Positions 23,301 through 35,362 of a stretch of 64,000 bases of DNA are shown here, one piece after another. This stretch comes from Punica granatum (Eukaryota; Streptophyta; Magnoliopsida; Myrtales; Lythraceae): assembly GCF_007655135.1 (NCBI RefSeq), contig NC_045129.1, positions 558,001 to 622,000 on the forward strand, given 5' to 3'. The translations under genes and the position numbers were made by a program. The notes under the pieces were generated by a model. The model did not search any database, was not told the origin of the DNA, and was given only the letters and a program-made list of their open reading frames with translations. Position 1 is the first letter of the stretch. Each line of letters opens with the position of its first letter.

Positions 23301-26300
23301 AATCCTATTAATTTAGTTTTATTTTATTTTATTTTTATAACGATGAGTTTATTCTCCCAGGCCCCATGAACACCTCTCAAGTTCATGAATCTAAGTAAGT
23401 GCATGTGCAAATATATGTGTGAATGGTCTCACCAAAAGTTATGCGCGCAATAGAAAAATCCTATTAATTTTAATATTAGTTCAAACCAGCTTCATATTCC
23501 CGATGGGCTATATCTAGCTTAGCTAGATCCTATATCTGGATTCCTTAACGGCAACCACACCATATATTGGAATAAAAGAAGCCATTGTGCTATAAATATA
23601 AAGGACTACTACTTTTAATAAAAGGGAGGGGGATTGAAAGGCACAGTAGTAAATGTACGCAACTGTAAAATCCTATAGATCCATCCTTTTTTGGGTCACG
23701 TCCAATTTAATATAATGCTCAAACTGGTAGATAGTTTGAGCAATAATGTTTGTATAATTCCATTTTTAATTATTGAAACTTTAACTTGGGGCACTTTCTA
23801 CTACCAATCTATAATGTTTTTTATTTTCTTGTTTTCTTTCTGGCCGATTATTTTCCAACAAATGCATCTTCATTATCATGGACCATGTATATGGCTACTG
23901 GTAAATTGAGTATTGCCAGATTCGTCAGCCGTCCTAGCTAGCGAAATAAACGATAAAGTCAGTAGCAGCACCATGTAAGATATAGATTAGCGAGGTTGGG
24001 ATCTAATCGATTCAACCAATATTCAGAATGTAACTTACATTTTATATATATGTGTGTGCATTTTCTTCCCTTATTTTCTTTTTTCCTTCTAGGGTTATGT
24101 ATATATAAGGGAGTAGATGAGGAAAGAAAGAAGATGATGATTTGTTGGCTTCACATATATGTTCATGCACGTTTTATTTATACCGCAAATTTTCTATTAT
24201 ATATTGCATGACTATATATATATATATACAGTATATATATATACACGTATACATACAATTATTAGCGATAAGAGGTCGGTGTCAATATTAGTAGTTGGTT
24301 AGTTCAACCAGTTCAATACTTATTTCCCTTAAGCAAGTCTCGGGTTCGAGTCTTGTGAGTTTAGTTTGGGAGTATTGTTACTGATGGAGAAGTACCGAAA
24401 CAAATTTACTGAAAAATAAGTGTTAATTTTAGAATAAATTAAAGTATTTTGAATAAACTAATTTAAAATAGTTGAAAGTAAAAAAAAATAATTATTAATA
24501 CTTGAAACAGGTTAAGCAGAGTTAAATTTTATGAGGACCTATTAACCTGCTTAAGAAAATCACGTTTGCAACCACAATTTTGACCCAAACCGTGGTTTCA
24601 AAAACTCTCACTAAACAGCAATTTTACTGAAAATTATAAGGAAAAGTGATTATGAAACCTTCCACCACACTCCCAAACGAACTCTGAATGGAGAAAATAC
24701 ATGCTAAGAGAGTTTTACCACTTACTAGACTGACCCGACTTGACTTGATTAGTTGGGACACAATGAGGCTTTCGAATACCAGATGTACCCGAAAAAAAAA
24801 TTAGTTGTGCTGAGATTACTTATGTACGCTGGATCCCGCGGTTTAGATCATTAATTGTATCGGATTAATTATTGAACACAACATATTACTAGCTGGAAAA
24901 CTTATATATATATATATATATATATCATACATTCAATTCAAACTCAAGGACTACAATTTAATTTGGTGATCTAAAAATATTTATGAAAGTCAAATAATAA
25001 ATTGTATATATGAGTTAATCATGTAAGCTGATTTTCTACCGAAAAAAAATCATGTAAGCTGATTCGATTACTATTATTTTTAAACAAGATCTTAAATTTG
25101 AGTCTTGCAAATAGATCAAGAAAATTCACGATTTGGAGAGATTTACCCTTGAGCGGATCAATTCTACTCGAACTTGGATCACATATTTAGGATTCCTTGA
25201 GCTTTCGAATATCAGACGGTGTGCAAGAAAGAAATTATATATATGGGTTTCTCTCATTATCTACTCTCGTTCGCTGTCCTTTTGCGTGCATGATTTAAAG
25301 TTAACAACTTGTGATGAAAATTTTCCGGGAGGCAGACGCTATTATGTATAGTACACTAGGAATCGCCCAAATTGTCATATTCCTAATTAGATAGATAGAT
25401 AGATACATGTCACAATAACTATAACAACAATAATTTACAACTTAAACAGTTAATGTTGAAATTTCATGAATAAATATAAAGAGGTCACTCTCCCTCAATC
25501 TCTATCAATACACGTCAATATCTAATAACATTTTTTTCTTCTTCTCTTGTTTAGTTTCCCCGTTTAGAAAGAGAAGTTCAATATATCTCAATCTCTGAAC
25601 ATATATATAATAACATTTTTACTTAATTAAGAATATTTGATTTATATACATAACACGATACACTGTAAGTCATGATCTATTACAGACTAAAAGAGTTTTT
25701 CGAGTTCTCTTAGTTGTTTTCTTCAGTGCCAATCCGAAAGAGTTTCCATTGCGAACATCCTCTATTTTCAGGTTTCCCCTATATTTAATTGGGGAAGTTT
25801 AATTTTATGGACTCGATGAAATTAAAGGGTCACTTTCAAGAAAAAAAAAAAGGAAGGACTGGAGAGGTCAGCATCTCGATCGGTGCTCACGTGTGGTTTT
25901 CCCTGTAACGGTGGGCAGCGGCAGCTTTGATTATTTTTACATTTTCCATTTTCCCCATTATTTTTTTTAAAAAAATTCATTATAATATGTTGGATAATGG
26001 ATGGGAGGAACCAAAAGGCAAAAAAAAAAAGAAGAAGAACGTTTGAGTTGTTGTAGTTGCAGCAGCAGCGTGTCTGTAGCCAATCCGCGCGTGCACCGTT
26101 TGCTTTGCTGCAGGATTTTAGGGACAATTTTGCAATTCGCATGCAGATCTCAATTTTAGGTACAGTTTTCCCTGATCTCAATTCGTTCCTTATTTATTTA
26201 TTTCATGGGGTGGTATAGTTTTCGGGGGTACCGTCTCCCCTTTTTTCGCTATCTAGCTGTGGTTTTGATAGGGATGCAAATGCTTAAACAGGATCAAGTC

Positions 26301-27359
26301 GAATCGATATGGATACATTCTTTTTAAGGGTGAAAGATAGAATAAAACGATTACAACCACATGCATAAAAATAAATGGATCGACCATGCTATTGCTTTTT
26401 GTTGACTTCCTTCTTTTTTCTTATATTTGTAGAATACATTGCATGGGGTTGGAGGGGTTCCCTTCCCTTCCCTTCCCTTCCCTTCCTTCCTTCACGTATA
26501 TCTTACGTAACTCAATTTTCAATTATTTTTCTTGTTTCCTTTGCTCTTAGTATATCACGAGAGAATGTTAGAAAAATGTCACAGTCTCACATCATGCCGC
26601 CATTTTTGGCATGTTTCCCCACGGTTTGAACTTTTTGAGTAATGATCAATGGTAATGTCCAAAATAACAAATCAATGTTATCTTTATGAAAACCAAATAA
26701 ATAAATAAATAAAAGGAAAGATTTGCTGCAGATCATCAGTTGAGGAGCTCATGACTGTAGAAATCACTTCGGCTATCGCAAGCAATGCGTCGAGACTTAA
26801 CTCTTACAACTGTTCGCTCTGCATATGGGCAGTGGTCAAGATATAGAGATTGGGCTGGTTCTCCGAAACCAAAAGTTTCTAGGTGCTTCTTGGCCCAAAT
26901 TCACTAGTACTTTGGGTCCGCACTCATGAAAATGGTCCATGCAATCTCACAATTTAGTTTTACCAGAATCTCCAGCAGCTAAAGAGCTCAAATGCTTCCT
27001 TCAACTTCGTTTTAACAAAACTCAAGGAAATAAATAAATAAGTAAATCGAGTTCAAAATCGTTGTGCTTTTACCTCTAGCGTGGAATTAATTCATCAACA
27101 CATGAACCGGGTTTCAAGCAGCAGACGTTAAATAAACAAAAAACACGGACACCTCAATAAGAGTGAATAATGTGCTCTCCTCATAATTGATATATCCACT
27201 ATCTTTGTTGCCTCAAGATATCGGCAATAGCGACAAATTCGCAAGAATGACACTTGCGTTAAATCCCAATGAAGTTGTGTCTTAGTCAGTATCAGTCGTA
27301 GTAACGGCACTTGCTGAAGGAAGAGAACATTTGAATATCCAAACTCATCAAACCGGGGA

Positions 27360-29562
27360 TCAGCTTTGCTTATCTTCAAATGGAGGAAGACCCCAGTCAG
27401 TTGGGTTGAAATCCAATAGAGAACCTAGAATTTGATCTGCAGTTTCATGGAAGGAGCTATCGAGCCTTGGATCTGGAACCATAACGACATACCTGCTTGT
27501 GGACATGAGCATTAAGAAAGAAAATTAGCAGCCGACTAATCCTCTAAGATCCTTGTTTCACAAGCCTAAATGACTAGTTGGAGAAAAAGCCTTCCTGTGT
27601 TTACTCTAGTCTCTTGCAATGGCATCCAACAATTCAGAATCGAGAATTGACCAATTCCAGAGTTGAATAGAAGTACAGAACTCAAACCAATTCCAAGCAA
27701 AACAGTTGCACCAGACAAACAAGTGCAAAGGGAATCTTTTTAAGAATGTTGCAGAATGCAGTCTCTTGATAAAATCATAAACCAGCGGATGGCAAATGAT
27801 GCAAACATAAAGCATTTACCCACTTGTGAAATGCATCCCTCTGAACACCTGTAGTATAAACGTATGCTTGTATAGTCAACATATAAAGAAACTTTTCCAG
27901 GGAATGTACTTACATTCCGGCATTTTTAGCGGCATTAACTCCAGAAGGTGCGTCTTCAAATACAAGAATATTGCGTGGGTCAATTGGGCTACCCTGTAAA
28001 TCCGAAACCAAAAAAAAAAAAAAAAAACCATGATAAATAAGAGAGTGCAAATCCTGCCTTTTTCCTTTTCTCTGTTGAAATGCCCGCTGAGAAAGAAATG
28101 AAGTGACCAGAAGCAGAGAGAGGCAACCCATACAGCATCTGAAGAGTGATACCTCAAATCTTTTTGCTGCAGCAAGAAAAATATCAGGTGAAGGCTTGCC
28201 CTGTTTGACTTCGGGATCATCACCAAGCACAACATGATGCATCAACGAAAAAAGTTCCCCATGCCTCTGCGTTTTCAGCTCGAAATGCCTCCTGTGGGAA
28301 CTGCAGTACAGAAGATACAGGGGGGAGAGAATCACTATACTGCGTAAAGTCACGCACTTCAAGTCCCATAGATAGTCTTAATAGACATAGATGAAAAAAT
28401 GATACCCGGTAGCCAAGCAGATTGGTACTCCTTTTGCATGAAGATGTCTGATCAAACGACTTGCCCCTGCAATTGTTGACATATTGCAAATTTGTAAAAC
28501 GAACTATTAATTCATTAGGATTTAGGACCAGAAACCCAGCCAGATCAACTTCCCAGAAAATACTCAGAAGCGCTTGATCAGTAATGATTCCTCACCAGAC
28601 AAAGAGAAATGTTTTTATATGAATGATTTCTTGTACGAGCCTAAAATCCTAAGGAGCTCCTGAGCAGAGCATGTTACAAATTGTACCTGGCATTAGCTCG
28701 CTTGTGGGGAACATGGTCCGCAACATCTCCTCTCTTTCTACGAGAAAATCCTCAGCTGACAGAGAGTCGCTGATTCCAGTCTCTTCAACAAACACCCGGG
28801 CGGCTTCTATCGCTTTCTTCCCCATCATCTTTGCCTTGAGAGACCAATCAAATGTTTTGTTGTATCTCGCAAGTATAATTTCCTGAACTTCTGTATAGAA
28901 CTTCTCGGTATCTGAAGGAGACAAAGACAACCTATCACAAAACTGAACCTCTCTAAATTCCGACGAGCGATTCATTTCAAATCTAGAGATTGATAAAGCA
29001 CTATTCTTCCGGCCACCTCATTGACAGAACAGGATCTTGCAGCCCCGTCCGTCATCTATGCATTCCGTCAGAGTACAGTCACCATCTTTATGAAAACATG
29101 ACATGACAATGTCGAAGCTGAATTTCAACGGCAATTCTAGGAAACGCGAGCTACTACTTAAATGAATCTAAGACAGCCAACTTGACAATCTCAGTAAACT
29201 CACAGCAAGCAAGGAAAATCAAGATTGCCCGTCGGCGAGTATCAAATGCTGCGCCACTAACAGAACCAAATGCTATCGTTCGAAGATTACGACAACTGGG
29301 AGTGGGGACAGAAAAATTGAAGCTTTACAAGTGGAGCGTTGGAGCTGAAGTACCGACCGAGCAAGAGACCGTCCATGTCGAAGATGACATGAGTGATGGA
29401 TCCTTTGGGGGCCATCCCGAACTCGAAGCGGGCTCTGCGTAGATTTGGGCGAATGGGGAATTGGGAGAGATCGAAAGGCGAGCTCTTGAAGTCGAAGATG
29501 CTCTTTGTTTGCTGCTTTACAGGCAAGAGGCTGCAGCAGTGCCGAATCAGAACGCCAAGCAT
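27360..29562 (-). CDS. GPP: HAD-family glycerol-3-phosphatase (GPP1/GPP2-like)
   Basis: Six exons on the minus strand: 29562-29358, 28911-28687, 28466-28406, 28300-28153, 27993-27914, 27492-27360. All introns are GT-AG; 852 nt, 283 aa. HAD motifs are all present: FDMDGLLLDTE (nucleophile Asp62, acid Asp64), ATGS (exon 3/4 junction), GKPSPD (Lys199) and VFEDAPSG (Asp227). The cap region includes WSLKAKMMGKKA and FLVEREEML. The family dephosphorylates glycerol-3-phosphate (Arabidopsis GPP1/GPP2); close relatives act on other small phosphates. Two starts are possible. The ATG at 29415 (MAPKGSITHV) gives a 234-aa cytosolic form. The upstream in-frame ATG at 29562 adds 49 residues rich in Arg/Lys/Ser and poor in acids, resembling an organelle transit peptide. 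The gene order with IAA33 and TML matches Arabidopsis chromosome 5 as I remember it. Confidence 0.92.
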
Positions 29563-30292
29563 TTTTATTTATTTTTTTTTCCCCATTTTCCAAACAAATT
29601 TCTCTATTTCTTTTTCTTTTTTATTTTAAATTTTAATTTTCTTCCCCACACATGGCATCGGCCTGTAATTGCTATCGGGCATCGATCGATCTATTAACTG
29701 ATTGGTTTATTGCCCACACACATATGACATCCAACTCCAAGTAGATTTTGGACTCTGGAATCGGCCCTCTCCGGCCGGCCGTTAAATTAGCTTTTCTATG
29801 GCGTAGGTTCGTTCCACTTTAATGTGCCGGTCATTCATAGAGGGCCGATGCCGTTCCGCGAGGGGAAGTACTTTTCCACCTTTAACAGGACACGAGGATA
29901 CAACGTGTTTAAGTGTAAGGATACGGATCGATAAGATCTTTATATGGAGAAATGAAACTTGGAAACATGGATTTTGAATTTCTCCTCAAAAGGTATGGAT
30001 TGGTAGACATTAAAATTGTCCCCGATCGGGACATAGTGAAAGAACCTTGTAAGGAACTACGCACTAATAAGTCCCCCTCGAGCGAGAAATAGTCTAATTG
30101 GGCTCTCAGTCTCGGCAATAGCATGAAATTAGATTAGATGGTTTTGTTATGTCATTCGTTACCAAAATGAGATAAACTATTGAGCCGATTCATTTGAGGA
30201 ATGGGAGGAGGCTTTAGCCCATAGCCGGTGCAGTTGTGGGGCCCATAAAGTATTGGGCTCTCCAACAGTTGTCCACTCACCACCACCTTATT

Positions 30293-30320
30293 ATACATAC
30301 ATACATACATACATACATAC
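30293..30320 (+). repeat. (CATA)7 microsatellite
   Basis: Uninterrupted tetranucleotide run of about seven units. Confidence 0.95.
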
Positions 30321-31600
30321 GTGTTCAGCTCCAGAGGCAGCCGGACGGATTTTATGTCCCTTTCCATTTATTTAGCGATAAAATTATGAGGTCTCCTCTC
30401 CTCAATCATATGATGATGATGAGACTAATTCTCATTTCGGCATCAGATCGACGTCCGATTATGCCTATATAACAGCAATTCATTTTCTGCATGACTAGAA
30501 CAAGAGATATTGGAATAGAAAGCGATTAGGAGACAGAGGGGGAAAAATTGTGATCAAGAAGAACTGGAATTGGCGTACAACACATGCAGTTATGTTTCTT
30601 GTTTTGGGCAATTAGTTCCCTAGCTTTCGAAGGATATCGGCGTGTGGTAATCGCTTACACTCCGAGCAAAGGAAACCCCGTGTGTTGATCTATACGTGCG
30701 TCCTGACCATTTCGTATTCCTCCATTTGACATGTCCTAACCATATCGTACTCCTCGGTTAGGCACTCATCATTTTCACCATGTGCCGAGAGATAAACCGG
30801 ATTCCTTGTTGCTCTAAGGATATAATTTTGCGGTCACTAGCTAATCCCACATTGATGCTGTTATTTATTATGTCCTTTTTTTTTCTTTTTTTCTTTTTTT
30901 CGATCATATAGATATCCTCGGAACTCACGCTATATTCCCATATATACCTAATGTGGATCGACATCTCTCGTCTTATATATGCCATGAATTTCAAGCTCAG
31001 CCCATAAATGTACGTACATCTAACATAATAATCTTTTCTAAATTACAATAATCGTGTGGTTGCCAGAGAGCGAGGCACGCAGTGCCGTATGTACATGTCG
31101 AGTCAAGCGACAATATTCACTAGAATTATTTCCACACGGGTTCTTATTAAAATGAAAACTAGACCCAAAAAATATAGGGGACAAGTAAATTATGTTTTTA
31201 CCACCATATTATGAGTTTAATTTAATTATAAGCTCCTGTATATCATGTGTTGAGATATATGTAACCCATAATTATTGGTGAATCACTTCATTATACCTAT
31301 ATATGAAAGTCTGTCGCCAGCTGCCAGAAATAAATTTTCTGGCTCTTAATTATTTGAATTTTCCTGGGAATTGCATAATTTTGGAATTGAGATCCTCGTG
31401 AATGGAATTAATATTTGTACGGGACAAGAAAAAGATAAGCTGCAAATTTAATTGAAGGGTGCGGATACATGTCCTTTTCCATGTAGCTGCCTGCATTAAC
31501 AATTTTCCTATTGATAATAAAATAAATTATGTTTTATCATTTTTTTTCTAGAAAATGGCCAATATATATGTTCTTCTAGAATATATATTTCTTCTAGAAA

Positions 31601-31692
31601 ACATAGCTAACATCATTTTTCAACAATTTCTGCAAGTGCTCTTTAAACATAGCTAATATCATTTTTCAACAATTTCTGCAAGTGCTCTTTAC
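31601..31692 (+). repeat. Two-copy tandem repeat, 46-bp unit
   Basis: acatagctaa starts at 31601 and again at 31647. Both units continue atcatttttcaacaatttct and gcaagtgctcttta. The copies differ at about two positions. Confidence 0.9.
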
Positions 31693-32480
31693 ACTTTTCG
31701 TTTACATAGGATCACTGCAAAATGCAAAGTTAAAATCAAATCCATTATACATATATATATATACACACTTTGATTTGATAGCCCCTTTTCCCCTCTTACA
31801 TTAATTTCACAAAAGCAAAGCACCTGACATACCTAAAAAGTTAATAGAGAATATTTATTAAGGTAGTGATGACCCTAATAAGTGCAATCCTTTTTTCTTT
31901 TTCTTTTTTTTTCTGGTGAATAATTTGTTTGTTTGATCGATCAATCTTTAAAGATTAAATCAACCATCCATGTGTATTATACATAATACATCATTTTTCG
32001 GTGTTGAGACTAGTCAGATATGATACGGGTTTGATTCAAAGTCTTTTTGAGTTAATTAATTAAACCCGGTGATTAATTCAAAGAACAAATTCAACTCTAC
32101 CACATGAAAGTGTCATAATTTTATATGCATATATATAAACATATATAGATAGCAGCAAGAGATTGGTTTCGGAGACACCCAAGAGATCAGGTTGACTGTT
32201 TTATAGGGCAGCCATCACTATTAGGGTAAAAGGACATATTAATTGATATTTTTGCCGACCCAAAATTGACTTCTCCTCCAAATCTCCAAGTTCCAGCTAA
32301 CTTTTATTAGTGGCCAAAAGAAAAATAAAAAAAATATATTTTTTTTATAAGCCTATAAATTTAATACAATGAAATAAAAATTTTGAATAGCTTTATTATA
32401 AGAATTGAAAATTATATATATATATATATATGTTAGTATTGAACGAAAATATATGTCACTGTACTATATATGTTTTTTCA

Positions 32481-32818
32481 AAAATAAAAGGGCAAATTAC
32501 AAAAAAAAAACCCAAATTTTATAAAAAGTCTCAGTTTTGTCTTGAATTTTGTTTTGTAACAAAAAAAACCATAAGTTTTCTAAAATGTCTCAATAATGAC
32601 CTCCGTTATAACTTCCGTCAATTTTTGCTGCCGATGGTGGGTCCCTTTGACAGTGCACGTAGGTCACACATAAGCAAAAATTGACGGAAGTTATAACAGA
32701 AGTCATTTTTTAGACATTTTAGAAAACTTATGGTTTTTTTTTACAAAACAAAATTTATGACAAAACTGAGACATTTTATAAAATTTGGGTTTTTTTTTAT
32801 AATTTACCCAAAATAAAA
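32481..32818. mobile_element. Mutator-type MITE with perfect 9-bp target duplication
   Basis: The 320-bp element 32490-32809 starts gggcaaattacaaaaaaa and ends ttttttataatttaccc. Its two halves are inverted repeats over most of the length (for example gtctcagttttg opposite caaaactgagac, and acttccgtcaatttttgc opposite gcaaaaattgacggaagt). It is flanked by aaaataaaa on both sides (32481-32489 and 32810-32818). A 9-bp duplication with long inverted ends is the signature of Mutator-like elements. It carries no transposase. Confidence 0.92.
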
Positions 32819-33439
32819 ACATATTTAACTCCCCGCCTCTAGCCATCGCTAATATCCAAGAGTACCATAAAAAAATACATATAAATTCATGAATTTTTAT
32901 ATTTGTATCATACATATCACCAACCTTTTTTTAATGTAAAAACACGAGCTTTTGGATTTATATCTCAAATCTATCATGCAATCTATTTTTCTAATTAATT
33001 TTAGCTGGTATGTCATTAGCATTTTATGTATTCGAGCTGTTGTGGCAATTCCACCTCAACAAAATATTGAAAAAATAGGAAAAGCGTTCAAAAACATTAA
33101 AAACATTAAAGAGAACAATTTTAAAAACAAAACTGACTAGAGCTTGCCTGGGGCAAGCGCTGGGAATGGGAGCTTTGCCAGCGGCCCTCCACCTTCAGGG
33201 AAGAGGCCGTTATAAACCACAGAAGGCACCAGTATCCTCGTCTTGGATGGGGGCTAGTTAAGGCCGGCAAACACCACACCCTTGTGATTGCACCCCAGAT
33301 TAGATCAAACTCGGGCAAAATCGCAAGGGTGGGAGCCTCACCGGCACTCATCTCCCGAGCGCCATAAACTTTATTCTCAGGCTAAAGGGGACTGTTGGCA
33401 AGGCCCCTCTTATGATTATGCTAAGACTTTGAATTTGAG

Positions 33440-34005
33440 TCTCACTACTATCAAGAATCCTAGATTTCACGTGAAAAATATAAAGAAAAACCAAAGAGTT
33501 TATAAGAAGTTTGGATCTCGCATCATATCAGCTCGAATTTTTAGGATGTATGCGGCCCAATCCCTTATGATTGAATATTTAACATGATATTAGAGTTAAG
33601 CCCAAACCTCACACCAGCGTCCGGTTTCAGCTCGACGCTTGCTAGTGTGTTGACTTCGCGTCTTATCCAATTTAATCCCGATTCTGTATCCATGCCGATT
33701 TAATCCCGGTTTTGTATCTACGCTATGCATGAGAACAGGTGTTAAGGATCATAGATCCCACATGAAAAATATAAAGAAAAACCAAAGAGTTTATAAGAAT
33801 ATTGGGTCTCACATCCTATTAGCTTGAGCTTTTAGGATGCATATGGGCACAACTCCTTATACGCTCGTCGGATATTTAACATGGTATACTAGAGCTACGC
33901 CCAAACCTCATGCCAACGTCCGGTTTCAGCCCAACACTACACATAAGAGCGGGTGTTAAGGATCCCACATAGAAAATATAAAGAAAACTAAAGAGTTTAT
34001 AAAAA
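33440..34005 (+). repeat. Degenerate repeat, three partial copies (LTR-like)
   Basis: A block with aaaatataaagaaaaaccaa, agagtttataag and ggtttcagc occurs near 33454-33640 and again about 291 bp later (33744-33945). A third start lies at about 33956-34001. Each copy begins near aaggatc/aagaatcc and passes through atatttaacatgatat or a close variant. The layout resembles old LTR or solo-LTR fragments, but no ends or target duplication were found. 33120-33420 just upstream is unrelated GC-richer repeat-like DNA. Confidence 0.6.
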
Positions 34006-34191
34006 AAATTTTGATTATCATACAAGAGTGTGCGTCACTGCGCTATAATTTTTTTTGAACTTACTATTAACTTCCTGGTTGGCAAATAAAAGGCATGCTC
34101 CGAAGCACCCTCCCTCGCCACTTCTCTCTCTAACATCATCATTTACTTATAAGACCCCACTAGCTATGCATACACGCACGTTATATGTGTA

Positions 34192-34199
34192 TATAAATA
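34192..34199 (+). promoter_or_regulatory. Candidate TATA box of the 34457 gene
   Basis: tataaata about 260 bp before the ATG, followed by a CT-rich leader (ctccaatctacacg through ctctctctctttctcg). Confidence 0.4.
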
Positions 34200-34456
34200 A
34201 TATATTTCCTCCAATCTACACGAAGCATTTTTCTCTAGAAATTCACTCTCCCATTCGTCTCCTCTCGCTCAATCTTTCTCGGCATGATATATGCCCTTCG
34301 GGGCCTTGTTCCCTACTTTAATCTCCTCCAGTGCGTTAAATCCCTCCAAAAGGCAGGCAGGTGGCAGCAACAGCAGCGCAGGCTGTGTGCATTGCTACAA
34401 ATTAATAAAGCCATAACCATCTACTGTTGGCGCTCTCTCTCTCTTTCTCGTTAGTT

Positions 34457-35362
34457 ATGGAAGATCTCTTCTATTTCCAGGATTATCATCAGGAAGAAGA
34501 AAAAGAAGCAGTAGAAGAACAATTAGAGGCAGAGGAAGCTCTCTCCCTCTCCGACCTCCCCCTCGGCTTCGACAGTGATCCCCCATCCATTGAGACACCC
34601 TACAATGATCTCTCCAACCACCCAGCTCGCCGGTCTTCTTCCCAGCCACAGGATTTCTTCGAGTTCTTGACCGACGTCGATCTCATCAGCTCCGACCACA
34701 TCATGTGCTCAGCCGATGATATCATCATTTGCGGGAAGCTCATCCCATTCAAGGAACCACCCGCCTATAGCTATCGCTCTCTGAATCCCCATAACCCTTT
34801 CGCTGATGATCAAGAAAACCGCCAACAAGAGGAGGAGGAAGAACCAAAACAGGTGCAACGTAAAGCAACATTAGGGCTTCGGAGCCGGTCAGAGTCATCC
34901 TCCAACTTGCATAGCATTAACGCCCCCGAGTCCAAGCTCACAAGGAACAGTCGATCACTGGATTACCGGAAGCTGCACAGATTCTCCTCACCGATGATGT
35001 CGAACTCCCCAGAAACGGTCAATATGAACTCATCCTCAGTTAAAAGTTTTGGAAAATTGGGCGATGTTTTGGCCAAGAGGGCAACAAGGCCGAGATGGTA
35101 TGTGTTCATGTTCGGGATGGTGAAGTTTCCAGCAGAAATGGAGCTTGAGGACATCAAAACCCGTCAGCTCCGCCGGAACCCAACCACGTTGTTTGTTCCG
35201 ACAAATGAGACGACAGAAGCTGCCACCAGAGGAGGGAGGTCCTCGATGAGCCGGAACAAAGGGTCTTGGAAGCTACTCAAGGCGTTAAGTTGCAAGGACC
35301 ACACAAGCGTTGCGGTCACGACACCTTTTGCCTGTCTTCCCCAGAGCGAAAGTTTTGCCTAA
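34457..35362 (+). CDS. Plant-specific protein of unknown function, intronless
   Basis: A single 906-nt ORF encodes 301 aa. I start it at the ATG at 34457 (MEDLFYFQDY) because the frame has no earlier ATG. The N-terminus is acidic (EEEKEAVEEQLEAEEALSL). It is followed by DFFEFLTDVDLISSDHIMC and the most striking motif SADDIIICGKLIPFKEP (about residues 96-112). Ser-rich basic stretches follow (LGLRSRSESSSN, NSRSLDYRKLHRF), then ATRPRWYVFMFGMVKFPAEM (about 213-232) and a basic Ser/Arg-rich tail (SMSRNKGSWKLLKALSC). An ADDI(I/F)xGK(L/I)xPF motif plus a PRWY.F.FG block is, from memory, shared by an uncharacterised land-plant family. No catalytic signature, signal peptide or membrane segment is visible, and much of the chain is likely disordered. 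Confidence 0.85.
   Translation: MEDLFYFQDYHQEEEKEAVEEQLEAEEALSLSDLPLGFDSDPPSIETPYNDLSNHPARRSSSQPQDFFEFLTDVDLISSDHIMCSADDIIICGKLIPFKEPPAYSYRSLNPHNPFADDQENRQQEEEEEPKQVQRKATLGLRSRSESSSNLHSINAPESKLTRNSRSLDYRKLHRFSSPMMSNSPETVNMNSSSVKSFGKLGDVLAKRATRPRWYVFMFGMVKFPAEMELEDIKTRQLRRNPTTLFVPTNETTEAATRGGRSSMSRNKGSWKLLKALSCKDHTSVAVTTPFACLPQSESFA

Larger units (their letters stand above)
18695..27359. other. Long AT-rich spacer between IAA33 and GPP, no gene seen
   Basis: About 8.7 kb without a recognisable coding region on either strand. It holds a SINE (19634-19816), a 35-bp tandem repeat (20271-20340), an (ATCC)n run near 22855-22882, (AT)n runs near 22987-23006, 24213-24241 and 24905-24926, a SINE-like piece near 24295-24410 (gggttcgagtcttgtgag), another near 25085-25215, and a CCCTT repeat at 26460-26486. 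A non-coding transcript cannot be excluded. Confidence 0.55.
29563..32480. other. Spacer upstream of GPP, no gene seen
   Basis: Contains the GPP leader and promoter (near 29565-29650), GGCCGGCCG around 29773, a gggcccataaag/attgggctc pair near 30238-30264, a (CATA)n run, and AT-rich DNA with a 46-bp tandem repeat. ORFs are short and have no recognisable content. Confidence 0.5.

Noticed and set aside
34427..34456. Extra N-terminal residues on the 34457 ORF
   Set aside because: The extension begins at a non-ATG codon (ttg) in the CT-rich leader; the first ATG in frame is at 34457.
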